A DNA stretch of 64,000 nucleotides from Halobaculum saliterrae (GTDB taxonomy: Archaea; Halobacteriota; Halobacteria; Halobacteriales; Haloferacaceae). Where the stretch lies: NCBI RefSeq assembly GCF_009831625.1, contig NZ_WUUS01000001.1, forward strand, positions 62,301 through 126,300. The letters run 5' to 3'. The position numbers were made by a program, and so were the translations under genes. How positions within the stretch are numbered: position 1 is the first letter of the stretch; each line of letters opens with the position of its first letter. Positions 23,469 through 32,210 of this stretch are shown piece by piece. The notes beneath the pieces are model-generated. The model saw nothing but the letters and a program-made list of their open reading frames with translations. It had not been told where the DNA came from and made no database searches.

Positions 23469-26400
23469 TCAGCACTCGGACCAGCCGCACGACTCGCAGG
23501 TCTTGCAGCCCTCCGAGTAGTACAGCGTCATGCTGCCGCAGTCGGGACACTCGGGCGACTCGCCGTTGGCGATGAGCTCGTCGACCGCGTCCGACTGTGC
23601 TTCCACGTCGCCCGCGTCCTCCGGACCGGGCGCCGTCGCGTCCGCGGGCGCTCCGGAGTCCGAGACCCCACCCCCGACGGCGGTGCCGCCGTCGGACTCG
23701 GGCGTCGCGGCGTCGGTCGGGGCGCCCCCACCGACCTCGTCGAGGCTCGTCTGCTCGGGGTACCCCTTCTCGACCTCGTCGTCGAGGTAGCGGCGCATCG
23801 CCGTGCCGATCGCGTCCGGGATGGACTGGATCTGCTCGCCCTTGTCCCAGGCGATCTTGGGACTCCGGGTGCCCTGCAGCTCGTCGACGATCTCCCGGGG
23901 GTCGACCCCCGAGCGCAGCGCCGTCGAGATGACCTTCGCCAGCGACTCCGTGAAGGAGTTGGTGAAGCCGCCGGAGTGGCCGATGTTGGCGAACAGCTCG
24001 AACGGCTCGCCCGACTCGGGGTCCTCGTTGATGGTGATGTACATCTTCCCGTAGCCGGTCTCGATGAGCTGGGTGACCCCGCGCAGCGAGTCCGGCCGGG
24101 CGCGCTTCTCGGTGTAGTCGATGTGAACCGTCCGCTCGTCCGCGGCCTTCAGCAGTTCGGAGACCTCCTCGTCGAGGGCGGCCTGCACGTCCTCGTTGTC
24201 GAGGAACGCCTCGAGGCCGCCGAACACCTCCGAGATCTGCTCGACGAGCGCCTCGGCGGCCTCGCTCTCGTCGGCGAACTCCGTGTTGTCGGCGCGGGTG
24301 GTGAGCACCTGCTTCGAGCGGGTGCCGTCGCGGTAGTAGGTGACGCCCTTGCCGCCGTGCTCGTAGATGTACTCGAAGACCTCCTGTGCGTCCTCGAGCG
24401 TCGAGTCGTTGGGCGCGTTCACCGTCTTCGAGATGGCCGAGTCCACGCCCGTCTGGCAGGCGACCTGCACGCCGGCGTGGTCCTTCGCGGTGAGGTCGCC
24501 CGTGACGACGAACAGCTCGCCGATGGCGTCCGGCACCGTCTCCAGGCCGTCGACGCCGTCGAACTCGTTGGTCGCCATCTGCTCCTGGGCCTCCTCCTTC
24601 ACGGCGTCGACGTCGATGTCGTTCGCCTCCAGCGTGCGCAGGAAGTAGTCGTCGAACTCGACGAGCATCTCGTCGCCCTGCACGTCGTCGGAGACGTTCT
24701 TGTAGTAGGCGACGTTGTAGATGGGCTCGCAGCCGCCGGTGGTGTTACCCACCATCGACGTGGTGCCCGTCGGCGCGATCGTCGTCGTGTTGTGGTTGCG
24801 GATCGGGTAGCCGTCCTCCCAGTCGTGGGGGTCCTCGCCGACGTACTGCTCGAACCAGTCGGCGTAGCGGACGGGGTCGGCGTACTTCGAGTCCTCCCAG
24901 TCGTTGAAGCTACCGCGCTCCTCCGCCAGGTCGTGGCTGGCGGCCTTCGACCCGTGGTTGATGTGGGTCATCAGCTCCTCGGCGATCAGGTTGCCCGTCT
25001 CGGAGCCGTAGCGGACGCCGAGCTGGATGTACAGCTGCGCCAGCCCCATGACGCCGAGGCCGATCTTGCGCATGTCGCGGACCTTCTCCTCGATCTTCGG
25101 TACCGGGAAGTCCGACATGGTGACGACGTTCTCGAGGAAGCGCGTCCCCATCTCGATGCGGTAGTCGAACTCCTCCCAGTCGATCGCCTCCTCGAGGAAC
25201 GCCTCGACGGCCGCGGACTCGGTGTCGTACTCGTCGCCGTGCTCCTCGGCCCACACCCGCCAGTCGGGCGCGTCGAGGTCCGCGAGCGTGGAGAGGTTGA
25301 TGTGTCCGAGGTTGCACGCCTCGTACTCCTCCAGCGGCTGCTCGCCGCAGGGGTTCGTCGCGAGGATGCGGTGGTCAGGGTGCTCCTCCACGTCGAAGCT
25401 GTGGAGCTTGTTGATGCGTTCGAGGTAGACGACGCCCGGCTCGCCGTTCTCGTGGGCGCCCTCGACGATCTGGTCCCAGATCTCCTCGGCGGGCACCGAC
25501 AGCACCTCGCCGACCTCGACGTACTCCCCGAGGCCGAACATGTCGTACAGCTCCTTCGTCTCGGGGGTGGCGACGTGGGGCTCCTCCGTGCGCGGGTTGG
25601 TGAAGGTGAACTCCTCGCCGGCGTCGAGCGCGTCCATGAAGTCGTCGGTGACGCCGACGGAGATGTTGAAGTTCGAGAGGTGGCCCTCGACGGCGTTGCG
25701 GAGGTGCTTGGGCACCTTGCCGTCGTCGTCGATGAGCTCGCGGGCCTCCTCCAGCGCGTCCGCGAACGACGTGTGCGTGAAGTCGTCGGGGTCGTTGAGC
25801 CGGAGCGTGTTCGCGAGGCTCACGTCCTTGTTCTTCGCGTGGAGGAACTGGATCACGTCGGGGTGCGAGACGCGCATGACGCCCATCTGGGCGCCGCGAC
25901 GCGCGCCGCCCTGCGCGATCGTCTCGCACATCTGGTCGAACGTTCGCATGAACGTGATCGGCCCGGAGGCGATCCCGCCGGTCGAGCCGACCGCGTCGCC
26001 GTACGGCCGGAGCCGCCAGAAGGCGTACCCCATCCCGCCGCCGGACTGGAACACCTGCGCGGCCTCCTTGGCCGTCTGGTGGATGTCGTCGATGTCGTCC
26101 TCGGGGGAGTCGACGAAGCAGGCGGACAGCTGCTGGAGCTCGTCGCCGGCGTTCATCAGCGTCGGCGAGTTCGGCATGAACGAGAGCCGCTCCATCAGCT
26201 CCTGGAACTCGTCGGCCGTCTCCTCGACGTGCTGGCGGACGTCGTCGGGAAGCTCGGGGACGACCGTCTCGTAGGCGAACTTGTTGACGTTGTAGACGGT
26301 CAGCTCGGTCTCGGCGTCCTCGTCGTCGGCCGTGACCCCGGCACCGAATACTTCCTCGGCGAGCTCGTCGCGGCGCGGGTGATCGGGCTTGATCTGGTCG

Positions 26401-26642
26401 GGCGTGACCGTGACGGGCTCGTCGGCCCCGAAGACGGCCTCCGCGAGCGCGACGTTGTGACCGACGCGCTCGAACAGTTCCTCCTGCGTCTCGTCGGGGT
26501 TTCCGTCCGCGTCCTTGCGGAGGTAGCGGGCGGGCAGGATGTTGTCGTAGGCGTTGGACGTGAGTCGCTCTCGCAGCGTGTCCCCCTCGGTTCGTTTGAT
26601 CGGCAGTTCGAGTTCGTCGGCGTCGAGATCGGCGCGACTCAT
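23469..26642 (-). CDS. nrdJ: Adenosylcobalamin-dependent ribonucleotide reductase (class II)
   Basis: A 1057-aa class II reductase making deoxyribonucleotides with B12. The catalytic core shows SACFVDSPEDD (active-site Cys), NPCGEQPLEEYEACNLGH (the N-x-C-x-E radical site and the second redox Cys) and APTGTTSMVGNTTGG. The C-terminal part has a low-complexity Gly/Asp/Ala linker and a Cys-rich end, ECPDCGSMTLYYSEGCKTC, likely a zinc ribbon carrying the redox cysteines. The family length is about 900-1050, so it is complete, with no intein. The ATG overlaps the stop of a 23-codon ORF (ATGA), so translation may be coupled to it. Confidence 0.95.
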   Translation of the reverse strand: MSRADLDADELELPIKRTEGDTLRERLTSNAYDNILPARYLRKDADGNPDETQEELFERVGHNVALAEAVFGADEPVTVTPDQIKPDHPRRDELAEEVFGAGVTADDEDAETELTVYNVNKFAYETVVPELPDDVRQHVEETADEFQELMERLSFMPNSPTLMNAGDELQQLSACFVDSPEDDIDDIHQTAKEAAQVFQSGGGMGYAFWRLRPYGDAVGSTGGIASGPITFMRTFDQMCETIAQGGARRGAQMGVMRVSHPDVIQFLHAKNKDVSLANTLRLNDPDDFTHTSFADALEEARELIDDDGKVPKHLRNAVEGHLSNFNISVGVTDDFMDALDAGEEFTFTNPRTEEPHVATPETKELYDMFGLGEYVEVGEVLSVPAEEIWDQIVEGAHENGEPGVVYLERINKLHSFDVEEHPDHRILATNPCGEQPLEEYEACNLGHINLSTLADLDAPDWRVWAEEHGDEYDTESAAVEAFLEEAIDWEEFDYRIEMGTRFLENVVTMSDFPVPKIEEKVRDMRKIGLGVMGLAQLYIQLGVRYGSETGNLIAEELMTHINHGSKAASHDLAEERGSFNDWEDSKYADPVRYADWFEQYVGEDPHDWEDGYPIRNHNTTTIAPTGTTSMVGNTTGGCEPIYNVAYYKNVSDDVQGDEMLVEFDDYFLRTLEANDIDVDAVKEEAQEQMATNEFDGVDGLETVPDAIGELFVVTGDLTAKDHAGVQVACQTGVDSAISKTVNAPNDSTLEDAQEVFEYIYEHGGKGVTYYRDGTRSKQVLTTRADNTEFADESEAAEALVEQISEVFGGLEAFLDNEDVQAALDEEVSELLKAADERTVHIDYTEKRARPDSLRGVTQLIETGYGKMYITINEDPESGEPFELFANIGHSGGFTNSFTESLAKVISTALRSGVDPREIVDELQGTRSPKIAWDKGEQIQSIPDAIGTAMRRYLDDEVEKGYPEQTSLDEVGGGAPTDAATPESDGGTAVGGGVSDSGAPADATAPGPEDAGDVEAQSDAVDELIANGESPECPDCGSMTLYYSEGCKTCESCGWSEC

Positions 26643-26710
26643 TCGTCGCGCTCCCCCCGTTTCTCGCCGACAGATCGGCAGACGTCGGTGTGGATATCGT
26701 GGCGTTCCAT
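26639..26710 (-). CDS. 23-aa upstream ORF coupled to nrdJ
   Basis: A short ORF begins at ATG 26710 with MERHDIHTDVCR and ends in RGERDE; its TGA overlaps the nrdJ ATG (ATGA). A TATA-like TTTATGA (minus strand, 26748-26754) places the RNA start about 15 nt before this ATG, so this is the first start codon on the message. It may serve as a translational entry or leader peptide for nrdJ. No known domain; one Cys and two His are present. Confidence 0.5.
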   Translation of the reverse strand: MERHDIHTDVCRSVGEKRGERDE

Positions 26711-26734
26711 TGTGGGTTCGGACGGACGTTCTGT

Positions 26735-26769
26735 ACCGGACCCACGCTCATAAACGGCGTGGGTTCCGG
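26735..26769. promoter_or_regulatory. Palindromic operator over the nrdJ promoter
   Basis: ACCCACGC (26740-26747) and GCGTGGGT (26757-26764) are exact inverted repeats around tcataaacg, which holds the minus-strand TATA box. Outside them ACCGG (26735-26739) pairs with CCGGT (26766-26770 region) after one extra base. A dimeric regulator bound here would block the TATA box. Confidence 0.55.
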
Positions 26770-26770
26770 T

Positions 26771-27159
26771 AGAGTTGTGTTAACTCAAACGAGCTTGACA
26801 TAGGCGCGGCTTACGGTATGAGTCCAAGCCCGTCTGATCGGGTCCGTATGGGCGTTGTACGAGCGTCGGTATAAGGATGTTCAGAGCGGAGTGAAAGTGG
26901 TCAACGATCGGAACGATCAGGAGATCGGGAGACGCGAGTCGAGGCAGACGAGGGACCGGAGTCGAACGCGTGATCGACGGGGGTCGAAGGCGCGATCATT
27001 TCGTCACACCCCCGTATCCGTGGCCGCTCGTGAACCGATCGCCGCGGCGTTCGACGGCGTCGACCGGTTCGAGTCGTCGCCCAGTCTCCCGAAACACGTG
27101 TCATTCACGTGGGGGAAAGGGATACCACAGTCGGATGTGTAGGCGAGGTCGTGACCGCA
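26771..27159. other. Intergenic region upstream of a small membrane-protein gene
   Basis: No supported gene; an ORF of 95 codons at 26855 has no domain-like composition. Two CACGTG palindromes lie 11 bp apart at 27095-27100 and 27106-27111, one helical turn, just before the gene at 27160. No RNA gene seen. Confidence 0.45.
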
Positions 27160-27369
27160 ATGAGCACCCTCGCGTTCGCCGCCTCCGCCGCACTGCTTCA
27201 GCTTCCCGGACCGCTCGACTCGACGCTCGGGACCGTCTTCCTCGCGCTGGTCGGGTTTCTGGTCGTCCTGCTCGTCGGTCGAGTCGTCCTCAGTATCGCC
27301 TGGCGGCTGGCGCTGATCGCGGCGTTCGCCGTCGGGGTGTTCCTCTTCGTGACGACGTTCCTGTTGTGA
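27160..27369 (+). CDS. Small two-span membrane protein
   Basis: A 69-aa protein starting MSTLAFAASAALLQLPG. Two hydrophobic helices are clear: TVFLALVGFLVVLLVGRVVL and ALIAAFAVGVFLFVTTFLL. Similar short proteins are widespread and unnamed in haloarchaea. A GTG nine bases earlier is an alternative start. It precedes the GAF-histidine kinase gene on the same strand by about 120 bp. No function can be assigned; the location is the cell membrane. Confidence 0.7.
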   Translation: MSTLAFAASAALLQLPGPLDSTLGTVFLALVGFLVVLLVGRVVLSIAWRLALIAAFAVGVFLFVTTFLL

Positions 27370-27490
27370 CCGGCCAGCCGACCGCCTGACCGCCGCCAGC
27401 AGCTCCTCGCTCGGGAGCCGCGTCCACACTCGTGTCCGTCGAACGGAAGGAGGGGACGTGCTTATCCGTGTGACCCGCCTGAAGGCCGTA

Positions 27491-29107
27491 ATGGCCAACC
27501 GATCGGAGGTCGCCGATGGCGACCCGGACCTCCGTGCGCTGCGTCGCGTCGGCCGGCGGATGGCACGCGCCGACGACGTCGACGCCGTCGCCGAGGCGTT
27601 CGTCGATACCTGTGTGGAGGAGCTGGGCATCACGCTCGCCGCCGTCCGCGTGTACGATCCCCGGCGGGACGCGCTCCACGTCATCGCCGCCGCGTCGGAC
27701 GCGACCCCGTATCTCGACGGGTGGGACGACCACCGCCGCGGCGACGACCGGAGCCCGGCGTGGCGCGCGTACACGACAGGAAACAGGGAGTACGTCGAGC
27801 GCCCCCTGTCGGAAACGGACGCCGATCCCGTCTCGAACGCGCTGTATCTCCCACTCGGAACGCACGGCGTCGCCGCGGTGGCGACCTTGGACGATCGCGG
27901 CTTCGACGATCGGACCGAGTCGCTCCTCGGAACCCTCGTCTCCGATGCGACCGCCGCGCTCGACGCCGCCGCCGACCGACGCGGGCTTCGTGGGCTCCAC
28001 GACGCGACACGGGCGATGCAGGCGGCGGACGATCCCGAGGCGATCGCCGGCGTCGTGGTCGACGCCACCGAGTCCGTGCTGGGTATCCCCTACAGCGGCG
28101 TCCGTCTGTGCGACGACGACGGGATCCCGCTGGCTGCGGTGTCGGACGCCGCGGCGCGGGACATCGGCGTGGGCGGGGACGCGGACGGCGAGCGACGCGC
28201 GCGCGAGGCGTTCGAGCGCGGCGAGCCGGTGGTGTTCGACGAGATCGACGACACGGTGACCGCCGAGGCGGCACCCGCGTTTTCGGAGGCCGCGGTGTAC
28301 CCGCTGGGCGATCACGGGACCTTCGCCGTCGCGCTCCCCGAGGGGATGCCGCTCGACGGCCGGCGAAGAGAGCTCGCACGGGTGCTCGCGGACAACGCGA
28401 CCGCCGCGCTCGACCGGGCGGAGCGGTCCGACCGCCTGCGAGAGCAGGCGTCGACCATCGCCGCGCAGGACGAGCGGCTGGAGGAGTTCGCGAACGTCGT
28501 CTCACACGACCTCCGGAACCCCCTCAACGTCGCACAGGGCCGCCTCCGGATGGCACGCGAGCGCACCGAGGACACGGCGGTCGCGGAGGACCTCGAGACC
28601 GTCGGCGACGCGCTCGACCGGATGGACGCGATCGTCGAGGACGCCCGCGGACTCGCGGTCGGCGAGACGGCCGACGACGCCCGGGAGCTGTCGGTCGCCA
28701 CCGCCGCCGAGCGTGCGTGGGGCGCCGTCGAGACCGGCGACGCCGAGTTGATCGTCGAGGTGACCGGGACCGTCGAGGCGGACCCGGGACTGCTCGCGCA
28801 GCTGTTCGAGAACGTCTTCCGCAACGCGGTGGAACACGCGGGCGAGGCGCCGCGCGTGCTCGTGAGCGACGCCGACACCGAGGGTGATCCGGACGTGGAC
28901 GGGGGTCGCGGCTTCGCGATCGAGGACGACGGCCCGGGCGTGCCCGAGGACGAGCGGGGCGCGGTGTTCCGCGTCGGCTACTCCGGCCGCGACGGCACCG
29001 GACTCGGCCTCGGGATCGTCGCGCGCGTCGCCGAGGCCCACGGGTGGAGCGTCCGCATCGAGGACGGTGACCGCCTCGGGGGCGCCCGGTTCGTCGTCGA
29101 GCCGTAG
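27491..29107 (+). CDS. GAF-domain sensor histidine kinase
   Basis: A 538-aa soluble kinase with no membrane helix. Residues about 25-165 and 175-310 are two GAF-like sensor domains ([36 protein letters not shown]). A coiled stretch leads to HisKA with [18 protein letters not shown] (His339). The ATPase has [21 protein letters not shown] and GTGLGLGIV. It fits the common haloarchaeal GAF-HK layout. A cytoplasmic redox, light or small-molecule signal is likely but not identifiable. No response regulator is adjacent. Confidence 0.9.
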   Translation: MANRSEVADGDPDLRALRRVGRRMARADDVDAVAEAFVDTCVEELGITLAAVRVYDPRRDALHVIAAASDATPYLDGWDDHRRGDDRSPAWRAYTTGNREYVERPLSETDADPVSNALYLPLGTHGVAAVATLDDRGFDDRTESLLGTLVSDATAALDAAADRRGLRGLHDATRAMQAADDPEAIAGVVVDATESVLGIPYSGVRLCDDDGIPLAAVSDAAARDIGVGGDADGERRAREAFERGEPVVFDEIDDTVTAEAAPAFSEAAVYPLGDHGTFAVALPEGMPLDGRRRELARVLADNATAALDRAERSDRLREQASTIAAQDERLEEFANVVSHDLRNPLNVAQGRLRMARERTEDTAVAEDLETVGDALDRMDAIVEDARGLAVGETADDARELSVATAAERAWGAVETGDAELIVEVTGTVEADPGLLAQLFENVFRNAVEHAGEAPRVLVSDADTEGDPDVDGGRGFAIEDDGPGVPEDERGAVFRVGYSGRDGTGLGLGIVARVAEAHGWSVRIEDGDRLGGARFVVEP

Positions 29108-29193
29108 CTCGTCCCCTCGCCCGCCCGCGTGTCGGCGGTCGCGGACGACACGCAAGCGGTAAGCCCCCGGCGCGAGCACGACCGACACGACAG

Positions 29194-29808
29194 ATGCTCC
29201 TCACGCTGGAAGGGCTCGACGGGAGCGGGAAGACCACCGCCTGGGAGGCCCTCAGACACGCCTATCCCGACGCGACGTTCACCCGCGAGCCGACCGACTC
29301 GTGGTACGGAGACGCCGTCTACCGGTCGCTCGGCGAGGACGACGCCGACCCGCTGGCCGAGCTGTTCCTCTACGTCGCCGACCACGCGGATCACCTCTCG
29401 CGGGTGGTCCGGCCGGCGCTGGCCGACGGCGATCTGGTGGTCTCCGACCGCTACACCGACTCGCGGTACGCCTATCAGGCCGCCAGCCTGGCGGACACCG
29501 ACCTCCAGCGGCCGCTCGAATACATCCGCGGCATCCACGGCGCCTTCACCCGCGAGCCGGACGCGACGATCTACCTCGACGTCGACCCGGAGACTGCGGC
29601 CGCACGCGCCGGCGCGACCGACAAGTTCGAGCGCGCCTCGTTCCTCGCGGAGGTGCAGTCGAACTACGAGCGCCTGATCGACGCCGAGCCCGAGCGGTTC
29701 GTCCGCGTCGACGCCGCCCGCTCGCCCGAGGAGGTCCTCGACGCCGTGGAGGACGCCGTCGAACGGCTCGTCGAGGCACACGGCGACGGCGACAGCGACG
29801 ACGGCTGA
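29194..29808 (+). CDS. tmk: Thymidylate kinase
   Basis: A 204-aa dTMP kinase. It converts dTMP to dTDP with ATP in DNA precursor synthesis. The P-loop GLDGSGKTT is at 7-15, [15 protein letters not shown] matches the substrate region, and [12 protein letters not shown] carries the conserved [19 protein letters not shown] and [19 protein letters not shown] give the later conserved strands and lid. It ends with an acidic tail. The length is typical. It follows the GAF kinase by 86 bp on the same strand. Confidence 0.92.
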   Translation: MLLTLEGLDGSGKTTAWEALRHAYPDATFTREPTDSWYGDAVYRSLGEDDADPLAELFLYVADHADHLSRVVRPALADGDLVVSDRYTDSRYAYQAASLADTDLQRPLEYIRGIHGAFTREPDATIYLDVDPETAAARAGATDKFERASFLAEVQSNYERLIDAEPERFVRVDAARSPEEVLDAVEDAVERLVEAHGDGDSDDG

Positions 29809-29867
29809 GACCACGGGAGCCGGACTCGCACCCGCTCGTTTTTGTCGGACCGGTCCGTGGTTCGGAC

Positions 29868-30746
29868 ATGTCGCGTCGCGACCGCGATCCGGTCGTCGGA
29901 CGGCGCGAAGCCGCCGCCCTCCTGCTCGCGCTCCTCCTCGTGCTCGCCGGCTGTGCGGACGCGGTCGGCTCCGGCGACGACGCCGGCGGCCGGACGGTGA
30001 ACCCCGCGCTCGCGGACACGCCGACGGCGACGCCGACGCCGCCGGGCGGGTTCCCGGCCGGCGTCGATCGCGGCGGCGTGACCGTCGAGCGCGTCGTCGA
30101 CGCCCACCGCACGGCGCTGGCGAACGGCTCGTGGACCGTCACGTTCACGCGAACCGTCGCCGGGCCGAACGGCACGGTCGAGCGGAGTCGCGCGCGAACG
30201 CTGGTGAACGGCTCGCGGACCCTCTCGACGTTCGAACGCGTCCGCGGCGACGACCGCCTCGGGTCGGCCCACTGGAGCAACGCGACCGCCGGCGCGAGTC
30301 GACGGACGGACTGGGAGGGTGCCGTCAGTCTGGAGGGGCGGCCGGGGGATCCGGGGACCCCGACGGGGGTCGATCCGACGGGCGGCGCCTGGCTGTACGC
30401 GGCGTTCCTCGACACCGATCCCGAGTACGCGGGCACCGAGTCGACCGACGGCGGGACCGTGACCGTGCTTCGGGGGAAGGCAGGTCGGATCGAGCGGGCC
30501 GGACTCCCCGATCGAACGTCGGTCCGACTCCGTGCACGTATCGGCGCCGACGGCGTGGTCCGGTCGCTGACGCTCCGATACGAGGTGTTCCTCGGCGACG
30601 ACCCCGGCGTCGTCAGGATCGAGATCCGGACGACTGCGGTCGGCTCGACGACCGTCCCCCGTCCCGAGTGGGTCGATCGCGCGCTGGCGAACGCGAGCGC
30701 CGAGGCGGGTGGACGCGGCGAGGCCGTCGACGAGACTGCCGAGTGA
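29868..30746 (+). CDS. Haloarchaeal lipoprotein (copy 1 of tandem pair)
   Basis: A 292-aa exported lipoprotein. The signal peptide ends in the lipobox LVLAGC, with Cys as the lipid anchor. A Thr/Pro-rich spacer (GRTVNPALADTPTATPTP) precedes a folded part of about 220 residues, with several N-G-T/S or N-x-S glycosylation sites and the segment RTALANGSWTVTFTRTVAGPNG. It aligns by eye with the next gene. The role at the cell surface is unknown. Confidence 0.82.
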   Translation: MSRRDRDPVVGRREAAALLLALLLVLAGCADAVGSGDDAGGRTVNPALADTPTATPTPPGGFPAGVDRGGVTVERVVDAHRTALANGSWTVTFTRTVAGPNGTVERSRARTLVNGSRTLSTFERVRGDDRLGSAHWSNATAGASRRTDWEGAVSLEGRPGDPGTPTGVDPTGGAWLYAAFLDTDPEYAGTESTDGGTVTVLRGKAGRIERAGLPDRTSVRLRARIGADGVVRSLTLRYEVFLGDDPGVVRIEIRTTAVGSTTVPRPEWVDRALANASAEAGGRGEAVDETAE

Positions 30747-30834
30747 CGCCGGGCGTCGGCCGCACCGAGCGCCCGTCGCATCCCCGACCGCCGGCACCAT
30801 CCGAACTTATTCATCGCGGGCCCGTGGCGGCGGT

Positions 30835-31698
30835 ATGCGACACGCCGCGGGCACGGTCGCGCTCGCCCTCCTCGTCCTCCTCGCAGGCTGCGGCGCCGGG
30901 GGCGGCGGCGACGGCGGCCGGACCGTGAACCCCGCGCTCGCGAGCACGCCGACCGCGTCACCGACGCCGACGCCCGAGCCGGGCTACCCGCCCGGCGTCT
31001 CGGCCGACGCCGTCGACGTGACGACGCTCGCGGCGAGTCACGACCGGGCGCTTCGCGACGTGAACTCGACCGTCCGGTTCCGGCGGACCGTCGTCGCGGC
31101 GAACGGGACCGTGCTGTCGACGCGCCACAGCGTCGTCGAGCGGGCGGGCGTCCGGCTCGGGGCGAGCTACGTCCGGAACGGAAGCGTGCCGGGGGAGGAG
31201 GGGCCGCCGATCCGCGCGTTCGCGTTCTGGACGAACCGCAGCGTCACCGCGCTGCGAACGGTCGGCGACGACGGCGGAGTCAGCTATCGGGCGGTCCCGG
31301 GTCAGCCGCCGACGGTCGCGAACGCCGACGACAGCGGGGAGGAGCAGGTTCGCTCCGCGTTCGAGGGGACGACCCCGCGGGTCGCCGACACCGTCGCCGT
31401 CGCCGGGGAGCGACTGTTCGTGGTCGTCGCCGAACACGACCGGCTCGACCGGGACGGAAACCGGGTGGAGGAGTTCAACGCCACGGCGTACGTCACCGAC
31501 GACGGCATCGTCCGCGGATACGAGGTGCGCTACACCGCGACGTACGGGTCCGGGAACGAGTCGGTCACCGCGACCGTCGTCGAGCGCTTCCGCGTGACGA
31601 CCGGCGACACCGACGCGGCGCCGCCGGCGTGGGTCGACGAGGCCCTCGAGGCGGGCGCGGAGGGGGAGACGAGAACGGAGAACGAGAGTACGCCCTGA
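30835..31698 (+). CDS. Haloarchaeal lipoprotein (copy 2 of tandem pair)
   Basis: A 287-aa lipoprotein with signal peptide and lipobox LLAGC. The spacer GRTVNPALASTPTASPTP is nearly the same as in the preceding gene, as is the folded part with HDRALRDVNSTVRFRRTVVAANGT. The pair arose by tandem duplication and then diverged. Many N-x-S/T sites suggest surface glycosylation. A TATA-like ACTTATTC lies about 30 bp before the ATG, so it can be transcribed separately. Function unknown. Confidence 0.82.
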   Translation: MRHAAGTVALALLVLLAGCGAGGGGDGGRTVNPALASTPTASPTPTPEPGYPPGVSADAVDVTTLAASHDRALRDVNSTVRFRRTVVAANGTVLSTRHSVVERAGVRLGASYVRNGSVPGEEGPPIRAFAFWTNRSVTALRTVGDDGGVSYRAVPGQPPTVANADDSGEEQVRSAFEGTTPRVADTVAVAGERLFVVVAEHDRLDRDGNRVEEFNATAYVTDDGIVRGYEVRYTATYGSGNESVTATVVERFRVTTGDTDAAPPAWVDEALEAGAEGETRTENESTP

Positions 31699-31777
31699 AC
31701 GGGAGCGGGAGAACCACCGGTGATGGACCAGTTACTCCGCGGGAACTCGGCCAGCTACTCCGCAGGTGACCAGCCGG

Positions 31778-32095
31778 CTACTCCGCCGCCGGGAGGTCGT
31801 ACTCCTCGGGCGGCGGGACGTACAGCAGGTCGATGGTGAACCCGAGCGCGAGCGGAACCCCCACGAAGACCGCGAGGAACAGGCCGGCGGCCCCCTCGAA
31901 CAGCGGGGACTGGATCACGACGCCCTGGATCAGCCCGAGCACGAGCAGGACGACCGGCGAGACGAGCATCGTGTACGTCACCCAGCCCCACTGCGTCTTC
32001 AGCCGGATCCGGAAGAAGCGCGAGAGCACCGCGACGACGAGCGTGTTCACCGCGAGCGCGACGACGGTGAGCACGAGCGCGAGCGCAGAGACCAT
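31778..32095 (-). CDS. Three-span membrane protein, unknown
   Basis: A 105-aa protein starting MVSALALVLTVVALAVNTLV. Three hydrophobic helices are visible: residues 3-22, about 42-61 and 70-92. A basic loop RFFRIRLKTQWGWVTY lies between the first two, and a PPPEEYDLPAAE tail follows the last. It looks like a conserved small haloarchaeal membrane protein, but I cannot name the family. It is divergent from the E1-alpha gene, sharing about 115 bp of promoter region. Confidence 0.75.
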   Translation of the reverse strand: MVSALALVLTVVALAVNTLVVAVLSRFFRIRLKTQWGWVTYTMLVSPVVLLVLGLIQGVVIQSPLFEGAAGLFLAVFVGVPLALGFTIDLLYVPPPEEYDLPAAE

Positions 32096-32178
32096 ACCCC
32101 GCCTTGGGGTCGGGCGCTCTTTGGCCTGTCGGGCCGGCGAGTCGCCGGCGGGCGAGCGAGCCGCCGCCGTCCCGCCGC

Positions 32179-32186
32179 AATTTATG
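32179..32186 (+). promoter_or_regulatory. TATA box of the E1-alpha gene
   Basis: AATTTATG lies about 28 bp before ATG 32211, the spacing expected for a leaderless start. Confidence 0.55.
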
Positions 32187-32210
32187 CCGGATGCCGCGGC
32201 AGGTGGTGCC

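Noticed and set aside
26855-27142. 95-codon plus-strand ORF before the small membrane gene
   Set aside because: Arg/Asp-rich with no hydrophobic core or motif, and it overlaps promoter-like sequence.
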